From Blastococcus litoris (GTDB taxonomy: Bacteria; Actinomycetota; Actinomycetes; Mycobacteriales; Geodermatophilaceae): a stretch of 64,000 nucleotides of DNA. Positions 23,284 to 31,885 of this stretch are shown here, one piece after another. The first letter of the stretch is position 1, and each line of letters opens with the position of its first letter. Made by a program: the position numbers and the translations under genes. The stretch covers positions 186,001 to 250,000 of the forward strand of contig NZ_QCZF01000004.1 of the NCBI RefSeq assembly GCF_003075095.1. The letters run 5' to 3'. A model generated the notes under the pieces. The model saw only the letters and a program-made list of their open reading frames with translations. It was not told the DNA's origin and ran no database searches.

Positions 23284-24702
23284 GTGAGCGCAGCGGAGAA
23301 GACCTATGACGTCGTCGTCCTCGGAGCCGGATCGACGGGGGAGAACGTCGCCGACATCGCCGTCCGGGGCGGGCTGACCGCCGTCCTGGTCGAGAACGAG
23401 CTGGTCGGCGGGGAGTGCTCCTACTGGGCCTGCATGCCCAGCAAGGCGCTGCTGCGCGGCACCGAGGTGCTCGCCGAGGCGCGTGCGGTGGACGGCGCGA
23501 AGCAGGCGGTGACCGGAGAGCAGGACGTCGCCGCGACCCTCGCCCGCCGGGACGGCTTCACCGCGCACTGGGACGACTCCGGCCAGGTGCAGTGGGTCGA
23601 GGGCGCCGGCATCGACCTGGTCCGGGGCACGGGCCGGCTCACCGGCGAGCGCACGGTGGTCGTCACCGGGGCCGACGGCACCGAGACGCGGCTGACCGCG
23701 CGGCACGCCGTCGCCGTCTGCACGGGATCGGTGTCGGCGATGCCGCCGATCGAGGGGCTGGCCGACGTCGGTGCGTGGTCGCCCCGCGAGGCGACGAGCG
23801 CGAAGGAGGCGCCGGGCCGACTGCTCATCCTCGGCGGCGGCTACGTCGGGTGCGAGATGGCGACGGCGTGGCAGGCCCTGGGCGCGCAGGTGACGCTCAT
23901 CCAGCGCGACCACCGGCTGCTGCCCAACGCCGAGCCGGTGGCCGGCGAGGCGGTCGAGAAGTCGCTGCGGGACCGGGGCGTCGACGTCCGGCTGGAGACC
24001 GACGTCATGGCCGCCCGTCGGGAGGACGGCGAGGTGGTGCTCAGCTGCACCGGCGGGGAGGTCCGCGGCGACGAGGTGCTGGTGGCGGTCGGCCGGGCGG
24101 CCCGCACCCGCGACCTGGGGCTCGACGCCGTGGGCCTGGAGCCCGGCGCCTACCTCGACGTCGACGACACGCTGCAGGTGCGCGGCCTCCCGTGGCTCTA
24201 CGGCGTCGGTGACGTGAACGGGCGGCGGCAGCTGACCCACATGGGCAAGTACCAGGCCCGGCAGGCCGGCGCGGCGATCGTCGCGCGCGCGAACGGGCAG
24301 GACGCCGACACCTCCGACTGGTCGCCGCACGTGGCCACCGCCGACGTGCACGCCACGCCCTCGGTCGTCTTCACCATCCCGCAGGTCGCGAGCGTGGGCC
24401 GGACCGCGGCGGAGGCGGAGGAGGCGGGCATCGCCCACAGGGTGGTGCAGATCCCGCTCGCCGTCGCCGGTTCGCGGCTGTTCGCCGACGACTACGAGGG
24501 CACGGCGGTCGCCGTCGTCGACACCGACCGGGAGGTGCTGATCGGGGTGACCTTCGTCGGTCCCGCCGTCGCCGAGCTCGTCATGGCCGCGACCATCGCC
24601 GTCGTCGGCGAGGTGCCGATCGGCCGGCTCTGGCACGCCGTCCCCGCCTACCCGACGGTCAGCGAGATCTTCCTGCGGTTGCTGGAGGCCTACCGCGGCT
24701 GA
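23284..24702 (+). CDS. FAD-dependent disulfide oxidoreductase-like protein (Lpd/Mer family)
   Basis: A 472-residue two-dinucleotide-fold protein. It has FAD motif VVLGAGSTGENVA, the redox-active pair Cys45/Cys50 in GGECSYWACMPSK, NAD(P) motif LLILGGGYVGCEMA, the second FAD motif LYGVGDVNG, and a C-terminal dimerisation domain. In dihydrolipoamide and glutathione reductases a His-Pro-Thr motif near the C-terminus provides the catalytic base; here the aligned segment is PAYPTVSE, with Tyr in place of His. Similar Tyr/Phe forms are common in uncharacterised actinobacterial members and in mercuric reductases. I would not call it dihydrolipoamide dehydrogenase. The GTG follows GAGGATGCCGAG. Confidence 0.85.
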   Translation: MSAAEKTYDVVVLGAGSTGENVADIAVRGGLTAVLVENELVGGECSYWACMPSKALLRGTEVLAEARAVDGAKQAVTGEQDVAATLARRDGFTAHWDDSGQVQWVEGAGIDLVRGTGRLTGERTVVVTGADGTETRLTARHAVAVCTGSVSAMPPIEGLADVGAWSPREATSAKEAPGRLLILGGGYVGCEMATAWQALGAQVTLIQRDHRLLPNAEPVAGEAVEKSLRDRGVDVRLETDVMAARREDGEVVLSCTGGEVRGDEVLVAVGRAARTRDLGLDAVGLEPGAYLDVDDTLQVRGLPWLYGVGDVNGRRQLTHMGKYQARQAGAAIVARANGQDADTSDWSPHVATADVHATPSVVFTIPQVASVGRTAAEAEEAGIAHRVVQIPLAVAGSRLFADDYEGTAVAVVDTDREVLIGVTFVGPAVAELVMAATIAVVGEVPIGRLWHAVPAYPTVSEIFLRLLEAYRG

Positions 24703-24727
24703 CGGGCGGCTGCCACCCTCTCCCGGC

Positions 24728-25705
24728 ATGAGCCAGCCGACGGACCCCCAGGTCCTCGAGGTCGTCGACCGCTACCGGACCTGCGAGTTCGCGACCCTCA
24801 CGAGGTCCGGCGTCCCGATCGCCTGGCCGACGGCGGCGCTCCTCCGCGACGACGGCACGTTCCTCGTCACCACGTCGATCGCGCTGCCGCAGAAGGCCTA
24901 CAACATCCGCCGGGACGACCGCGTCGCGATGCTGTTCAGCGAACCCACCGCCAGCGGGCTCGTGGGCGCGCCGCAGGTCCTGGTGCAGGGCCGGGCCGGC
25001 TGCCCGGACGAGATCGTCACGGACGTGTCCGGCGACGTCGAGTACTGGCGGCGGCTGCACGAGCGGCAGCCGTTCAACGCCCTCTACTCCCGCAACGCGC
25101 TCACCCGCCGGTTCTTCGACTGGTACTACATGCGGCTGCACATCACGGTCACCCCGACGTCGTGGACCACCCGGCCGCCGCTCCCCGCGGGCCGGCCCCC
25201 GGCGGCGGGCTCCCCGGACGGTCTCGCCGGCCGGGCGCTCGCGCAGCTCGCGGGCTACCCCAGCGCCGTCCTCGCGACCCGCACCGACGACGGGATGCCG
25301 AGCCTGCGGCGGGTGCACGTGACCGGGCCCGGGGCGGCCGGCCGGCTGCGGCTCGACGTCCCGCCGGACGAGCAGCTGCGCGAGGGACCGGCGAGCCTGC
25401 TCGCGCACGGGCACGACGAGCAGCTGTGGTCGCTGCGCAGCGTCGTCGTCACCGGTGAGCTGATCCCGGCCGACGTCTGGACCTTCCGGCCCGAGCGGAT
25501 CGTCGGCGCCGGCGATGCGAGCCCGGTCGGGATGCTGCGCGAGCTCGGCCGGCTGCGCCGGACGGCGAAGGGCTACCTGGAGAAGCGCTCGCTGCCGCGC
25601 CCCTCGATCGCCTGGAGCAGCGTGCGCGCACTGGGGGACGACGTCAGGGCAGGGGGAACGGGGCGTCGTCCGGAGCCGGGAGCGGTCCGTCCGTCGTCGC
25701 GGTGA
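24728..25705 (+). CDS. Pyridoxamine 5'-phosphate oxidase-like protein, two split barrels
   Basis: A 325-residue protein with two PNPOx-like split-barrel halves. The first (residues 10-140) has CEFATLTRSGVPIAWPTAALL and KAYNIRRDDRVAMLF, the usual FMN- or F420-binding layout. The second (from about residue 165) has GYPSAVLATRTDDGMPSLRRVHV. It follows the FAD oxidoreductase gene by 25 nt in the same direction and may share its transcript. Its last 62 nt overlap the 3' end of the opposite transglutaminase gene, so the last 20 residues are low-complexity. The cofactor and substrate are unknown. Confidence 0.75.
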   Translation: MSQPTDPQVLEVVDRYRTCEFATLTRSGVPIAWPTAALLRDDGTFLVTTSIALPQKAYNIRRDDRVAMLFSEPTASGLVGAPQVLVQGRAGCPDEIVTDVSGDVEYWRRLHERQPFNALYSRNALTRRFFDWYYMRLHITVTPTSWTTRPPLPAGRPPAAGSPDGLAGRALAQLAGYPSAVLATRTDDGMPSLRRVHVTGPGAAGRLRLDVPPDEQLREGPASLLAHGHDEQLWSLRSVVVTGELIPADVWTFRPERIVGAGDASPVGMLRELGRLRRTAKGYLEKRSLPRPSIAWSSVRALGDDVRAGGTGRRPEPGAVRPSSR

Positions 25706-26429
25706 CCGTCATCGTCTCGAAGCGCGCGATCCGCCCGAACAGCGAGAGGAAGGCCGTGTCGGCGGCGTCCCGCCCCGAGCAGATCCGCACCAGCGAGCTC
25801 GTGGGCGCCAGCCGGGTGGGGTCGACCACCGACCAGACCCCGTCCACGTCGGCCTCGACGACGGCGTGGAAGTCCATCGGCGAGAGCCCCGGCGCGTAGA
25901 CCGCCACGAGCCTGGCCGGGATCTCCAGCGCGCGCAGCAGCGTGATGGTCAGGTGCGCGTAGTCCCGGCAGACACCCTGGCCGGCGAGGAGCGTGTCGAC
26001 GGCGGTGTCGACCGGCCGGCTGGAGCCGGACGTGTAGACCAGCCGGCGGTGGACCCAGGCCGCCACCGCGGGGACGAGCTCGGCCGCCGGGAGGTGCGGG
26101 TCGAACTCGGCGGTCGCGAACCCCTCCAGCTGGTCGGACGGGCAGTACCGGCTGGGGCGCACCGCCTCGGCCCACTCCGCCGGCGTGACCTTCCGCGGCG
26201 GGCCGCCCAGCTCGGCCGACGCCGAGTACGTGACCGTCGTGCCGCCCTCCTGCAGCTGCAGCCGGTGCACGCGCGCGCCGTCGACCTCGATCTCCTCGGG
26301 CTCGATCGCGACCCCGCCGGAGACCACGGTCAGCTGCTCGGCGACCGGCGCCGCCACGGCGATCTGCAGCAGCGCGGTCGCCGGCTCCGGAGAGGACATG
26401 GTGAGCGTCGCGGCGACGTCGGTGCGCAT
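25644..26429 (-). CDS. Transglutaminase-like cysteine peptidase family protein
   Basis: About 261 residues. The C-terminal half holds a transglutaminase core with its triad: Cys in GQGVCRDYAHL, His in MDFHAVVEA and Asp in VVDPTRLAP. The N-terminal half is a beta-rich transglut_N-like domain. There is no signal peptide, so it is cytoplasmic. Start at 26429 is preferred, because GAGG lies 9 nt upstream; an ATG three codons earlier is too close to it. Substrate unknown; many actinobacterial homologues are of unknown function. Confidence 0.83.
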   Translation of the reverse strand: MRTDVAATLTMSSPEPATALLQIAVAAPVAEQLTVVSGGVAIEPEEIEVDGARVHRLQLQEGGTTVTYSASAELGGPPRKVTPAEWAEAVRPSRYCPSDQLEGFATAEFDPHLPAAELVPAVAAWVHRRLVYTSGSSRPVDTAVDTLLAGQGVCRDYAHLTITLLRALEIPARLVAVYAPGLSPMDFHAVVEADVDGVWSVVDPTRLAPTSSLVRICSGRDAADTAFLSLFGRIARFETMTVTATTDGPLPAPDDAPFPLP

Positions 26430-26525
26430 GCGGCACATCCTCGCCCACCTGCGGTTTCCTCCGCATGACGGTGATCACGCCGGACCCGACGGCGCGCGGG
26501 CGCCCCGTCGTGCTGGAGTGGAGCC

Positions 26526-27311
26526 GTGCACTCTCCCTGGCGGCGCTACATCGCGCTCGGCGACTCCTTCACCGAAGGTCTGAGCGACCCCGATCCCGGG
26601 CGACCGGGGGAGTACCGCGGCTGGGCCGACCGGCTCGCCGCCCACCTCGCCGCCGCCACGCCCGACGCCGACGTCGAGTACGCCAACCTCGCCATCCGGG
26701 GCCGGTTGCTCCGGCAGGTGGTCGAGGAGCAGGTGCCCGTGGCACTCGAGGCGGAGCCGGACCTGGTCAGCCTGGTGGCGGGCGGCAACGACCTCATGCG
26801 TCCCGGTGCCGACCCCGACCTCCTGGCCGCGACCCTCGAGGATGCCGTCCGCCGTCTGCGGGCCGCCGGTGCCGACGTGCTGCTGGCGACCGGCGTCGAC
26901 ACCCGGCTGACGCCGATCCTCAAGCGCGTCCGCGGCAAGGTGGCGGTCTTCAACGCGCACGTCTGGTCGATCGCGGCACGCCACGACGCCGTCGTCCTCG
27001 ACCAGTGGGGCGCCGACTGGATCCTCGACTGGCGGCTGTGGGACACCGACCGCATCCACCTCACCGCCGAGGGGCACCGGCGGATCGCCCTGGCCGCCGC
27101 GGCGGCCCTGGGCCTGCCGGAGGAGGACGGCGACTGGCGCACGCCTCTTCCGCCGGCGGACCCGCGGCCGTTCCGGACCGCGGTGGCCGAGGAGGCAGCC
27201 TGGGTGCGCGGCTTCGTCGCGCCGTGGATCGGCCGTCGGCTGCGCGGGCGCTCGTCGGGCGACGGCCGGGCGCCGAAGCGCCCGGTGCCGCTGAGCCTGC
27301 CGCGGGCCTAG
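26526..27311 (+). CDS. SGNH/GDSL hydrolase family protein
   Basis: A 261-residue esterase-like enzyme. Block I is YIALGDSFTEG with the nucleophilic Ser; block II has the conserved Gly at NLAIRGR; block III is VAGGNDLM; block V is DRIHLTAEGH with the catalytic Asp and His. No signal peptide is present. The C-terminus (about 45 residues) is basic and rich in Arg. The start is GTG with GGAG about 8 nt upstream. The substrate (a lipid, acylated sugar or similar ester) cannot be assigned. Confidence 0.9.
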   Translation: MHSPWRRYIALGDSFTEGLSDPDPGRPGEYRGWADRLAAHLAAATPDADVEYANLAIRGRLLRQVVEEQVPVALEAEPDLVSLVAGGNDLMRPGADPDLLAATLEDAVRRLRAAGADVLLATGVDTRLTPILKRVRGKVAVFNAHVWSIAARHDAVVLDQWGADWILDWRLWDTDRIHLTAEGHRRIALAAAAALGLPEEDGDWRTPLPPADPRPFRTAVAEEAAWVRGFVAPWIGRRLRGRSSGDGRAPKRPVPLSLPRA

Positions 27312-27327
27312 TGCCCCTTCCCCGGTT

Positions 27328-27393
27328 GATCATCGCCTCCGCGCAGGTCCGCGCGGCAGGTTCTGCCGTGTCGCGGACCCGCAGCCGATGATC
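27328..27393. terminator. Extended palindrome between two converging genes
   Basis: An imperfect 66-nt palindrome. The outer arms are GATCATCG (27328-27335) and CGATGATC (27386-27393), the middle arms GGTCCGCG (27346-27353) and CGCGGACC (27372-27379), the inner arms CGGCA and TGCCG, with loop around 27359-27363. It lies between the 3' ends of the SGNH and GGDEF-EAL genes, so a bidirectional terminator is the simplest reading. Confidence 0.6.
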
Positions 27394-27409
27394 GTCGCCC
27401 GGGACGGCG

Positions 27410-29362
27410 TCAGTGCTCGTCGGGCTCCGCGGAGTCGTCGAGGAGGGCGCCGGTGGCGAAGGCCCCGGTGTCGTCGAGGTCGGTGGTCCGCAGGGTCGGC
27501 TCGCTGCGCTGCTGCGGGAGCGGCGGGGTCTCGCGGTCCTCGGGCAGCAGCTCGCCGGCGACGTCCTCGGCCGGTGCGTCGGTCATCTCGCCGATGAACA
27601 CCTCGGCGGGGTTGGGCAGCGGGGCGGGACGGCCGAAGGCGTAGCCCTGCGCCATCGCGCAGCCGTGCCGCAGCAGCCAGTCGGCCTGGTCGAGGTCCTC
27701 GATGCCCTCGGCGATGACCTGCAGCCCCATGCCGCGGCCGAGCTGCAGCAGGCCCTGGACGAGCGCGGCGGTCGACGGCTCGGTGACCACGTCGGCGACG
27801 AAGGACCTGTCGATCTTCACCGTGTGGATCGGCAGCCGGTGCAGCGCGGTGATGGCGGAGTAGCCGGTGCCGAAGTCGTCCAGCGCGAGGGTGACGCCCT
27901 GGTCGGTGACGACGGCGACCGAGTGGAGCGTGGCCTCGGCGGCGAACAGCGCCGTCGACTCGGTGATCTCCAGCTCCAGCCGGTGCGGGGCCAGCCCCGA
28001 CTCGGCCAGCGCCGCGGCGACGAGCTCGCTGAACCCCTCCTCGGCCAGGTGCCGGGCGGAGACGTTGACGTGGACGCGCAGCTCCTCGGGCCAGGTCGCG
28101 GCGTCGTTGCACGCTCGGCGGAGCACCCAGGCGCCCAGCTTCGAGGTCAGCCGGTTGTTCTCCGCGGCGTCGAGGAACGCCGCCGGGGGGAGCAGGCCGC
28201 GGGTCGGGTGCTCCCAGCGGACCAGCGCCTCGTAGCCGAGCAGCGTCTCGTCGCCCAGGTGCACGATCGGCTGGTAGAAGAGCCGCAGCTCCTCGTTGTC
28301 CAGGGCGTGCCGCAGGTCGGTCTCCAGCTGCAGGGCGTCGACGTCGCCGCGGGTCAGGGCGCCCTCGTGCACCTCGATGCGCGCCCGGCTGCCGTCGGCC
28401 TTGGCCCGGGTGAGCGCGCTCTGCGCCTGGCGCAGCAGGTCGTCGGGGGTGGTGTCCGACCCGAGGGTCAGGCCGACGCTGGCCGACAGGTTGATCTCGC
28501 GGTCCTGGACGACGAAGGGCTCGTCCAGCACCGCGAGGAGGCGGTCGGCGAGCGCGCGCAGGCCGTCGAGGTCCTCCACGTCCTCGGCCACGACCAGGAA
28601 CTCGTCGGCGCCCAGGCGGACGGCGGTGTCCTCGACCCGGGTGCTCCAGCGCAGCCGGTCGGCCACCTGGCTCAGGAGCAGGTCGCCGGCCTCGTGACCC
28701 AGGGAGTCGTTGACGGCCTTGAAGCGGTCGATGTTGAGGTGGACGAGGCCGACCTGCAGGCCCCGGCGGCGGGACAGCGCGACGGCGTGCCGCAGGCGGT
28801 CGGTCAGCGCCCGCCGGTTGGGCAGCCCGGTCAGCGGGTCGGTGAAGGCACGGCGGACCAGGTCCTCCTCGGCGCGACGGCGGTCGGTGACGTCGACCAG
28901 GGAGAGGACGACGAACTGCGCCTCGCCGTCGTTGCGGCGGACGATCTCGTGCGACTGGACGACCCACAGCTCGGTGCCGTCGGAGCGGCGCAGCCGGCGC
29001 TCGCCGTCGAGCAGCAGGTTCGGGTCGAGGGAGGCGGGCTCGCCGGGCGCGGCCACCAGGCCGAGGTCGGCGACCGGCGGGTCGTCCGGGTGCGCGAAGA
29101 GGTCGACGTGCCGGCCGGACAGCTCGTCCGCCGTCCGCCCGCTGAGCGCGCACAGCATCGGGTTGGCGACCAGGATGTGGCCGTCGAGCTGCACCAGCGC
29201 CTTGGGGATCGGTGCGGACAGGAACAGCGCCTGGAACAGCTGGCCGCGATCGGCGAGCAGGGTGTCGATGGCCCGCATGCGCTGCCCGCCCGCGCCGGCG
29301 GGACCGGCGGGCGTCCGGGGCACCTCTGAGGCGGGAAGGCTCACCTGCACAGGGTCACCCAT
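27410..29362 (-). CDS. PAS-GGDEF-EAL cyclic-di-GMP signalling protein
   Basis: About 650 residues: a PAS sensor domain (about residues 45-165, ALFLSAPIPKALVQLDGHILVAN), a GGDEF domain and an EAL domain. The EAL phosphodiesterase part looks active: YEALVRW, NVSARHL, ELEITES, LDDFGTGYS, KIDRSF and AEGIED are all present. The diguanylate cyclase loop reads RLGADEF in place of GGDEF, so cyclase activity is doubtful. It probably breaks down c-di-GMP in response to a signal bound by PAS. There are no membrane helices. The start at 29362 (MGDPVQV) is likely; an upstream ATG at 29416 is in frame. Confidence 0.93.
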   Translation of the reverse strand: MGDPVQVSLPASEVPRTPAGPAGAGGQRMRAIDTLLADRGQLFQALFLSAPIPKALVQLDGHILVANPMLCALSGRTADELSGRHVDLFAHPDDPPVADLGLVAAPGEPASLDPNLLLDGERRLRRSDGTELWVVQSHEIVRRNDGEAQFVVLSLVDVTDRRRAEEDLVRRAFTDPLTGLPNRRALTDRLRHAVALSRRRGLQVGLVHLNIDRFKAVNDSLGHEAGDLLLSQVADRLRWSTRVEDTAVRLGADEFLVVAEDVEDLDGLRALADRLLAVLDEPFVVQDREINLSASVGLTLGSDTTPDDLLRQAQSALTRAKADGSRARIEVHEGALTRGDVDALQLETDLRHALDNEELRLFYQPIVHLGDETLLGYEALVRWEHPTRGLLPPAAFLDAAENNRLTSKLGAWVLRRACNDAATWPEELRVHVNVSARHLAEEGFSELVAAALAESGLAPHRLELEITESTALFAAEATLHSVAVVTDQGVTLALDDFGTGYSAITALHRLPIHTVKIDRSFVADVVTEPSTAALVQGLLQLGRGMGLQVIAEGIEDLDQADWLLRHGCAMAQGYAFGRPAPLPNPAEVFIGEMTDAPAEDVAGELLPEDRETPPLPQQRSEPTLRTTDLDDTGAFATGALLDDSAEPDEH

Positions 29363-29579
29363 CGTCGGCGTGAAGTGACGGAACCTGGTCACGGAGAGTC
29401 GTGTTCGTGCCGTCACGGTGCGTTAGTTAGGACGGTTCCGCGGGCGTCTTCTGCCAACGGCCGCGGACCGGCCCGTCACATCACGACTGATCCGCTGATC
29501 GCGGCCGGGAAGTGACCGCATGGCGCGGGAGGGTCGTCCCAACCGGCCCGAGGGGTCGGTCCGACCGAGAGGAGGCCCC

Positions 29580-29951
29580 GTGGACTGGAAGCTGGAGCTG
29601 GTGGCGGTCCCGGTGACGGACGTCGACCGGGCGATCGCGTTCTACGTGGAGAAGGCGGGGTTCGTCCTCGACCACGACCACCGGGTGAGCGACGAGCTGC
29701 GCTTCGTCCAGCTGACGCCGCGCGGTTCCGCCTGCTCGATCGCGCTGGGCACCGGGTTGCTGAGCACCCCGCCGGGATCCGCGCAGGGTCTCCAGCTGGT
29801 GGTGCCGGACATCGAGGCTGCCCGGGACGAGCTGGTCTCCCGCGGGCTGGACGTCGGGGAGATCGACCGGCAGCCCTGGGGCGCGTTCCTGTACTTCACC
29901 GACCCCGACGGCAACGGCTGGGCCGTGCAGGAGATCCCTCCGCGGGGGTGA
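29580..29951 (+). CDS. VOC (glyoxalase/bleomycin-resistance) family protein
   Basis: A 123-residue single VOC protein. It starts with the usual ELVAVPVTDVDRAIAFYVEKAGF, has a central LQLVVPDIEAARDELVSRGLDV, and ends with FTDPDGNGWAVQEI, whose final Glu is the usual metal ligand. The GTG at 29580 follows GGAGG. It could be a small-molecule-binding or detoxifying protein; no substrate can be named. Confidence 0.88.
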   Translation: MDWKLELVAVPVTDVDRAIAFYVEKAGFVLDHDHRVSDELRFVQLTPRGSACSIALGTGLLSTPPGSAQGLQLVVPDIEAARDELVSRGLDVGEIDRQPWGAFLYFTDPDGNGWAVQEIPPRG

Positions 29952-30074
29952 GCGGCCGAGAGCTCAGTCGTGGTCGCCGACCTCGGCGCGTCGGCGCGTG
30001 TCGACGACCACAACTGCCTTCTCGCGAACAGGGGCCCGGGGAACAGCAGGGAGCGCTCCGGTGCTGGACCGACC

Positions 30075-31109
30075 GTGGAGAAGAAGATCGGGTTCCTGTC
30101 CTTCGGGCACTGGCAGCCCATCCCCGGATCGCAGGTGCGGACCGGCCGGGACGCCCTGGTGCAGAGCGTCGAGCTGGCCGTCGCGGCGGAGGAGCTCGGC
30201 GTCGACGGCGCATTCGTGCGGGTGCACCACTTCGCCCGTCAGCTGGCCTCGCCGTTCCCGCTGCTCGCGGCCATGGCGGCCCGCACCAGCCGGATCGAGA
30301 TCGGCACCGGCGTCGTCGACATGCGGTACGAGAACCCGCTGTACATGGCCGAGGAGGCGGCGGCGACGGACCTGCTGTCCGACGGCCGGCTGCAGCTCGG
30401 CGTCAGCCGGGGGTCGCCGGAGACGGCGCTGCGCGGCTCGGAGGCTTTCGGCTACGTGCCGCCGGAGGGCAGCACCGACGCGGACCTGGCCCGGGACAAG
30501 ACGGGGCTGTTCCTCGCCGCGCTCGAGGGGCAGACCGTCGTGGAGGCCGACCCGCGGATGACCGGGGGCACGCGAGGCCGGCTGGCGATCCAGCCGCACG
30601 CGCCGGGGCTCCGCGACCGCATCTGGTGGGGCTCGGGGACCCGGGCGACGGGGGAGTGGACCGCGCAGCAGGGGATGAACCTGATGAGCTCCACCCTGCT
30701 GGTCGAGGACACCGGCGTGCCCTTCGACGAGCTGCAGGCCGAGCAGATCGCCCGGTACCGGACGGCGTGGGCCGAGGCCGGCTGGGAGCGCGAACCGCGC
30801 GTGTCGGTCAGCCGCAGCGTGCTGCCGATCGTCAGCGACGAGGACCGCGCCTACTTCGGCAGCGAGCGGTCGAGCGAGGACCAGGTCGGCATCCTCGAGG
30901 GGGTCCGGGCGCGGTTCGGGAAGAGCTATGTGGGCGAGCCGGACGCGCTGGCCGAGGAGCTGGCGAAGGACGCCGCCGTCCGGGAGGCCGACACCCTGCT
31001 GATCACGGTGCCCAACATGCTCGGCGTCGACTACAACGCCCGGCTGCTGGAGAACGTGGTCCGGCACGTCGCCCCGGCGATCGGCTGGCGTCACCCGTCC
31101 CAGCGCTGA
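30075..31109 (+). CDS. Luciferase-like flavin-dependent monooxygenase
   Basis: A 344-residue LLM-class enzyme with a bacterial-luciferase TIM barrel. Typical features are KIGFLSFGHW at the first strand, AVAAEELGVDGAFVRVHHF, SPFPLLAAMAARTSRIEIGTGV, and the conserved GRLQLGVSRGS. Cofactor may be FMNH2 or F420; the fbiC gene in this window makes F420 plausible but the class cannot be settled. The GTG at 30075 is chosen from family length; its ribosome site is weak and the frame is open upstream to 29970. Confidence 0.85.
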   Translation: MEKKIGFLSFGHWQPIPGSQVRTGRDALVQSVELAVAAEELGVDGAFVRVHHFARQLASPFPLLAAMAARTSRIEIGTGVVDMRYENPLYMAEEAAATDLLSDGRLQLGVSRGSPETALRGSEAFGYVPPEGSTDADLARDKTGLFLAALEGQTVVEADPRMTGGTRGRLAIQPHAPGLRDRIWWGSGTRATGEWTAQQGMNLMSSTLLVEDTGVPFDELQAEQIARYRTAWAEAGWEREPRVSVSRSVLPIVSDEDRAYFGSERSSEDQVGILEGVRARFGKSYVGEPDALAEELAKDAAVREADTLLITVPNMLGVDYNARLLENVVRHVAPAIGWRHPSQR

Positions 31110-31158
31110 CCGCCCGATCCCGGCCGCGGCGCACGAACGGCAGCCCCGGGAGACGAGG

Positions 31159-31188
31159 AAGGCCCCCGCGTGACCGCGCGGGGGCCTT
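31159..31188. terminator. Bidirectional intrinsic terminator
   Basis: A perfect 12-bp stem, AAGGCCCCCGCG (31159-31170) with CGCGGGGGCCTT (31177-31188), has a 6-nt loop and is followed by TTC. It lies between the converging monooxygenase and secreted-protein genes and can serve both. Confidence 0.85.
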
Positions 31189-31203
31189 TCTCGTGCGGGT
31201 GCC

Positions 31204-31689
31204 TCAGTTCAGGGTGCAGCCCGCGTTGTTCGCGTCGTCCAGCGTGGTCGCCAGCGCCAGGATGACCGAGCGGTCGCCGGTCCGGAGGGCGGCGTTCACG
31301 TCGGCGATGATCCGGCTGCTGGTGAACGCGTAGTCGACGTCGTCGTCCGCCGCGTTCAGCACGGCCGCCGTGGCCGCGCGGAGCAGGATCCGGCTCGCCC
31401 CGTCGACGCCGTTGCCGCCCTTGGAGGACAGCGCCTGGAGCAGCGTCGCCGAGCCGAGGTCGCCGGTCGCCGCGCTGAAGACCGACCGCACGGAGCTGCT
31501 GGGGGCGTAGCGCTCCCAGCTGTCGGTGTGGTTCTTCCAGTAACCGGGAGTGCAGCCCTCGCCGCCGGTCTGCTCGTACGGCGGCGGCGGGTAGGACGGG
31601 GTGTCGTACGCGCTGGCCACACCGGTCGACAGGGACAGCGGCACGGCTGCTGCGACGGCGATCGCGGCGAACCGGAGACGGGTCTTCAC
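31204..31689 (-). CDS. Small secreted protein with GCTPGYWKNH motif
   Basis: A 161-residue protein with a clear Sec signal peptide: KTRLRF, a hydrophobic stretch AAIAVAAAVPLSLSTGV and an ASA cleavage site near residue 27. A Pro/Tyr-rich linker (SYPPPPYEQ) leads to GCTPGYWKNHTDSW, a motif seen in a family of secreted or surface bacterial proteins of unknown function. The rest is helical with a single Cys near the C-terminus, which could pair with the Cys of the motif. The start is GTG with GGAGG 9 nt upstream. It stands alone, bounded by terminators. Confidence 0.75.
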   Translation of the reverse strand: MKTRLRFAAIAVAAAVPLSLSTGVASAYDTPSYPPPPYEQTGGEGCTPGYWKNHTDSWERYAPSSSVRSVFSAATGDLGSATLLQALSSKGGNGVDGASRILLRAATAAVLNAADDDVDYAFTSSRIIADVNAALRTGDRSVILALATTLDDANNAGCTLN

Positions 31690-31862
31690 TCGGCGTTACC
31701 TCCAGGTGTGCGGGGTGGTCCGGCACTGGACCACGCACCGCGGACGCTAGGAAGACCCGCCGGGAGCCGCCGTCCGGGAGGCGGGTGAACCACCACTCGT
31801 GGGGGACACGGGCGAGCCGCCTGCCGGTGCGTCGTCGCGGAACGCGACCGGGTGGGAACGCG

Positions 31863-31882
31863 GCCCGATCACCCGATCGGGC
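31863..31882 (-). terminator. Terminator of the nad operon
   Basis: A perfect 8-bp stem, GCCCGATC (31863-31870) with GATCGGGC (31875-31882), has a 4-nt loop, 3 nt beyond the nadC stop codon on the minus strand. Confidence 0.6.
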
Positions 31883-31885
31883 GGC

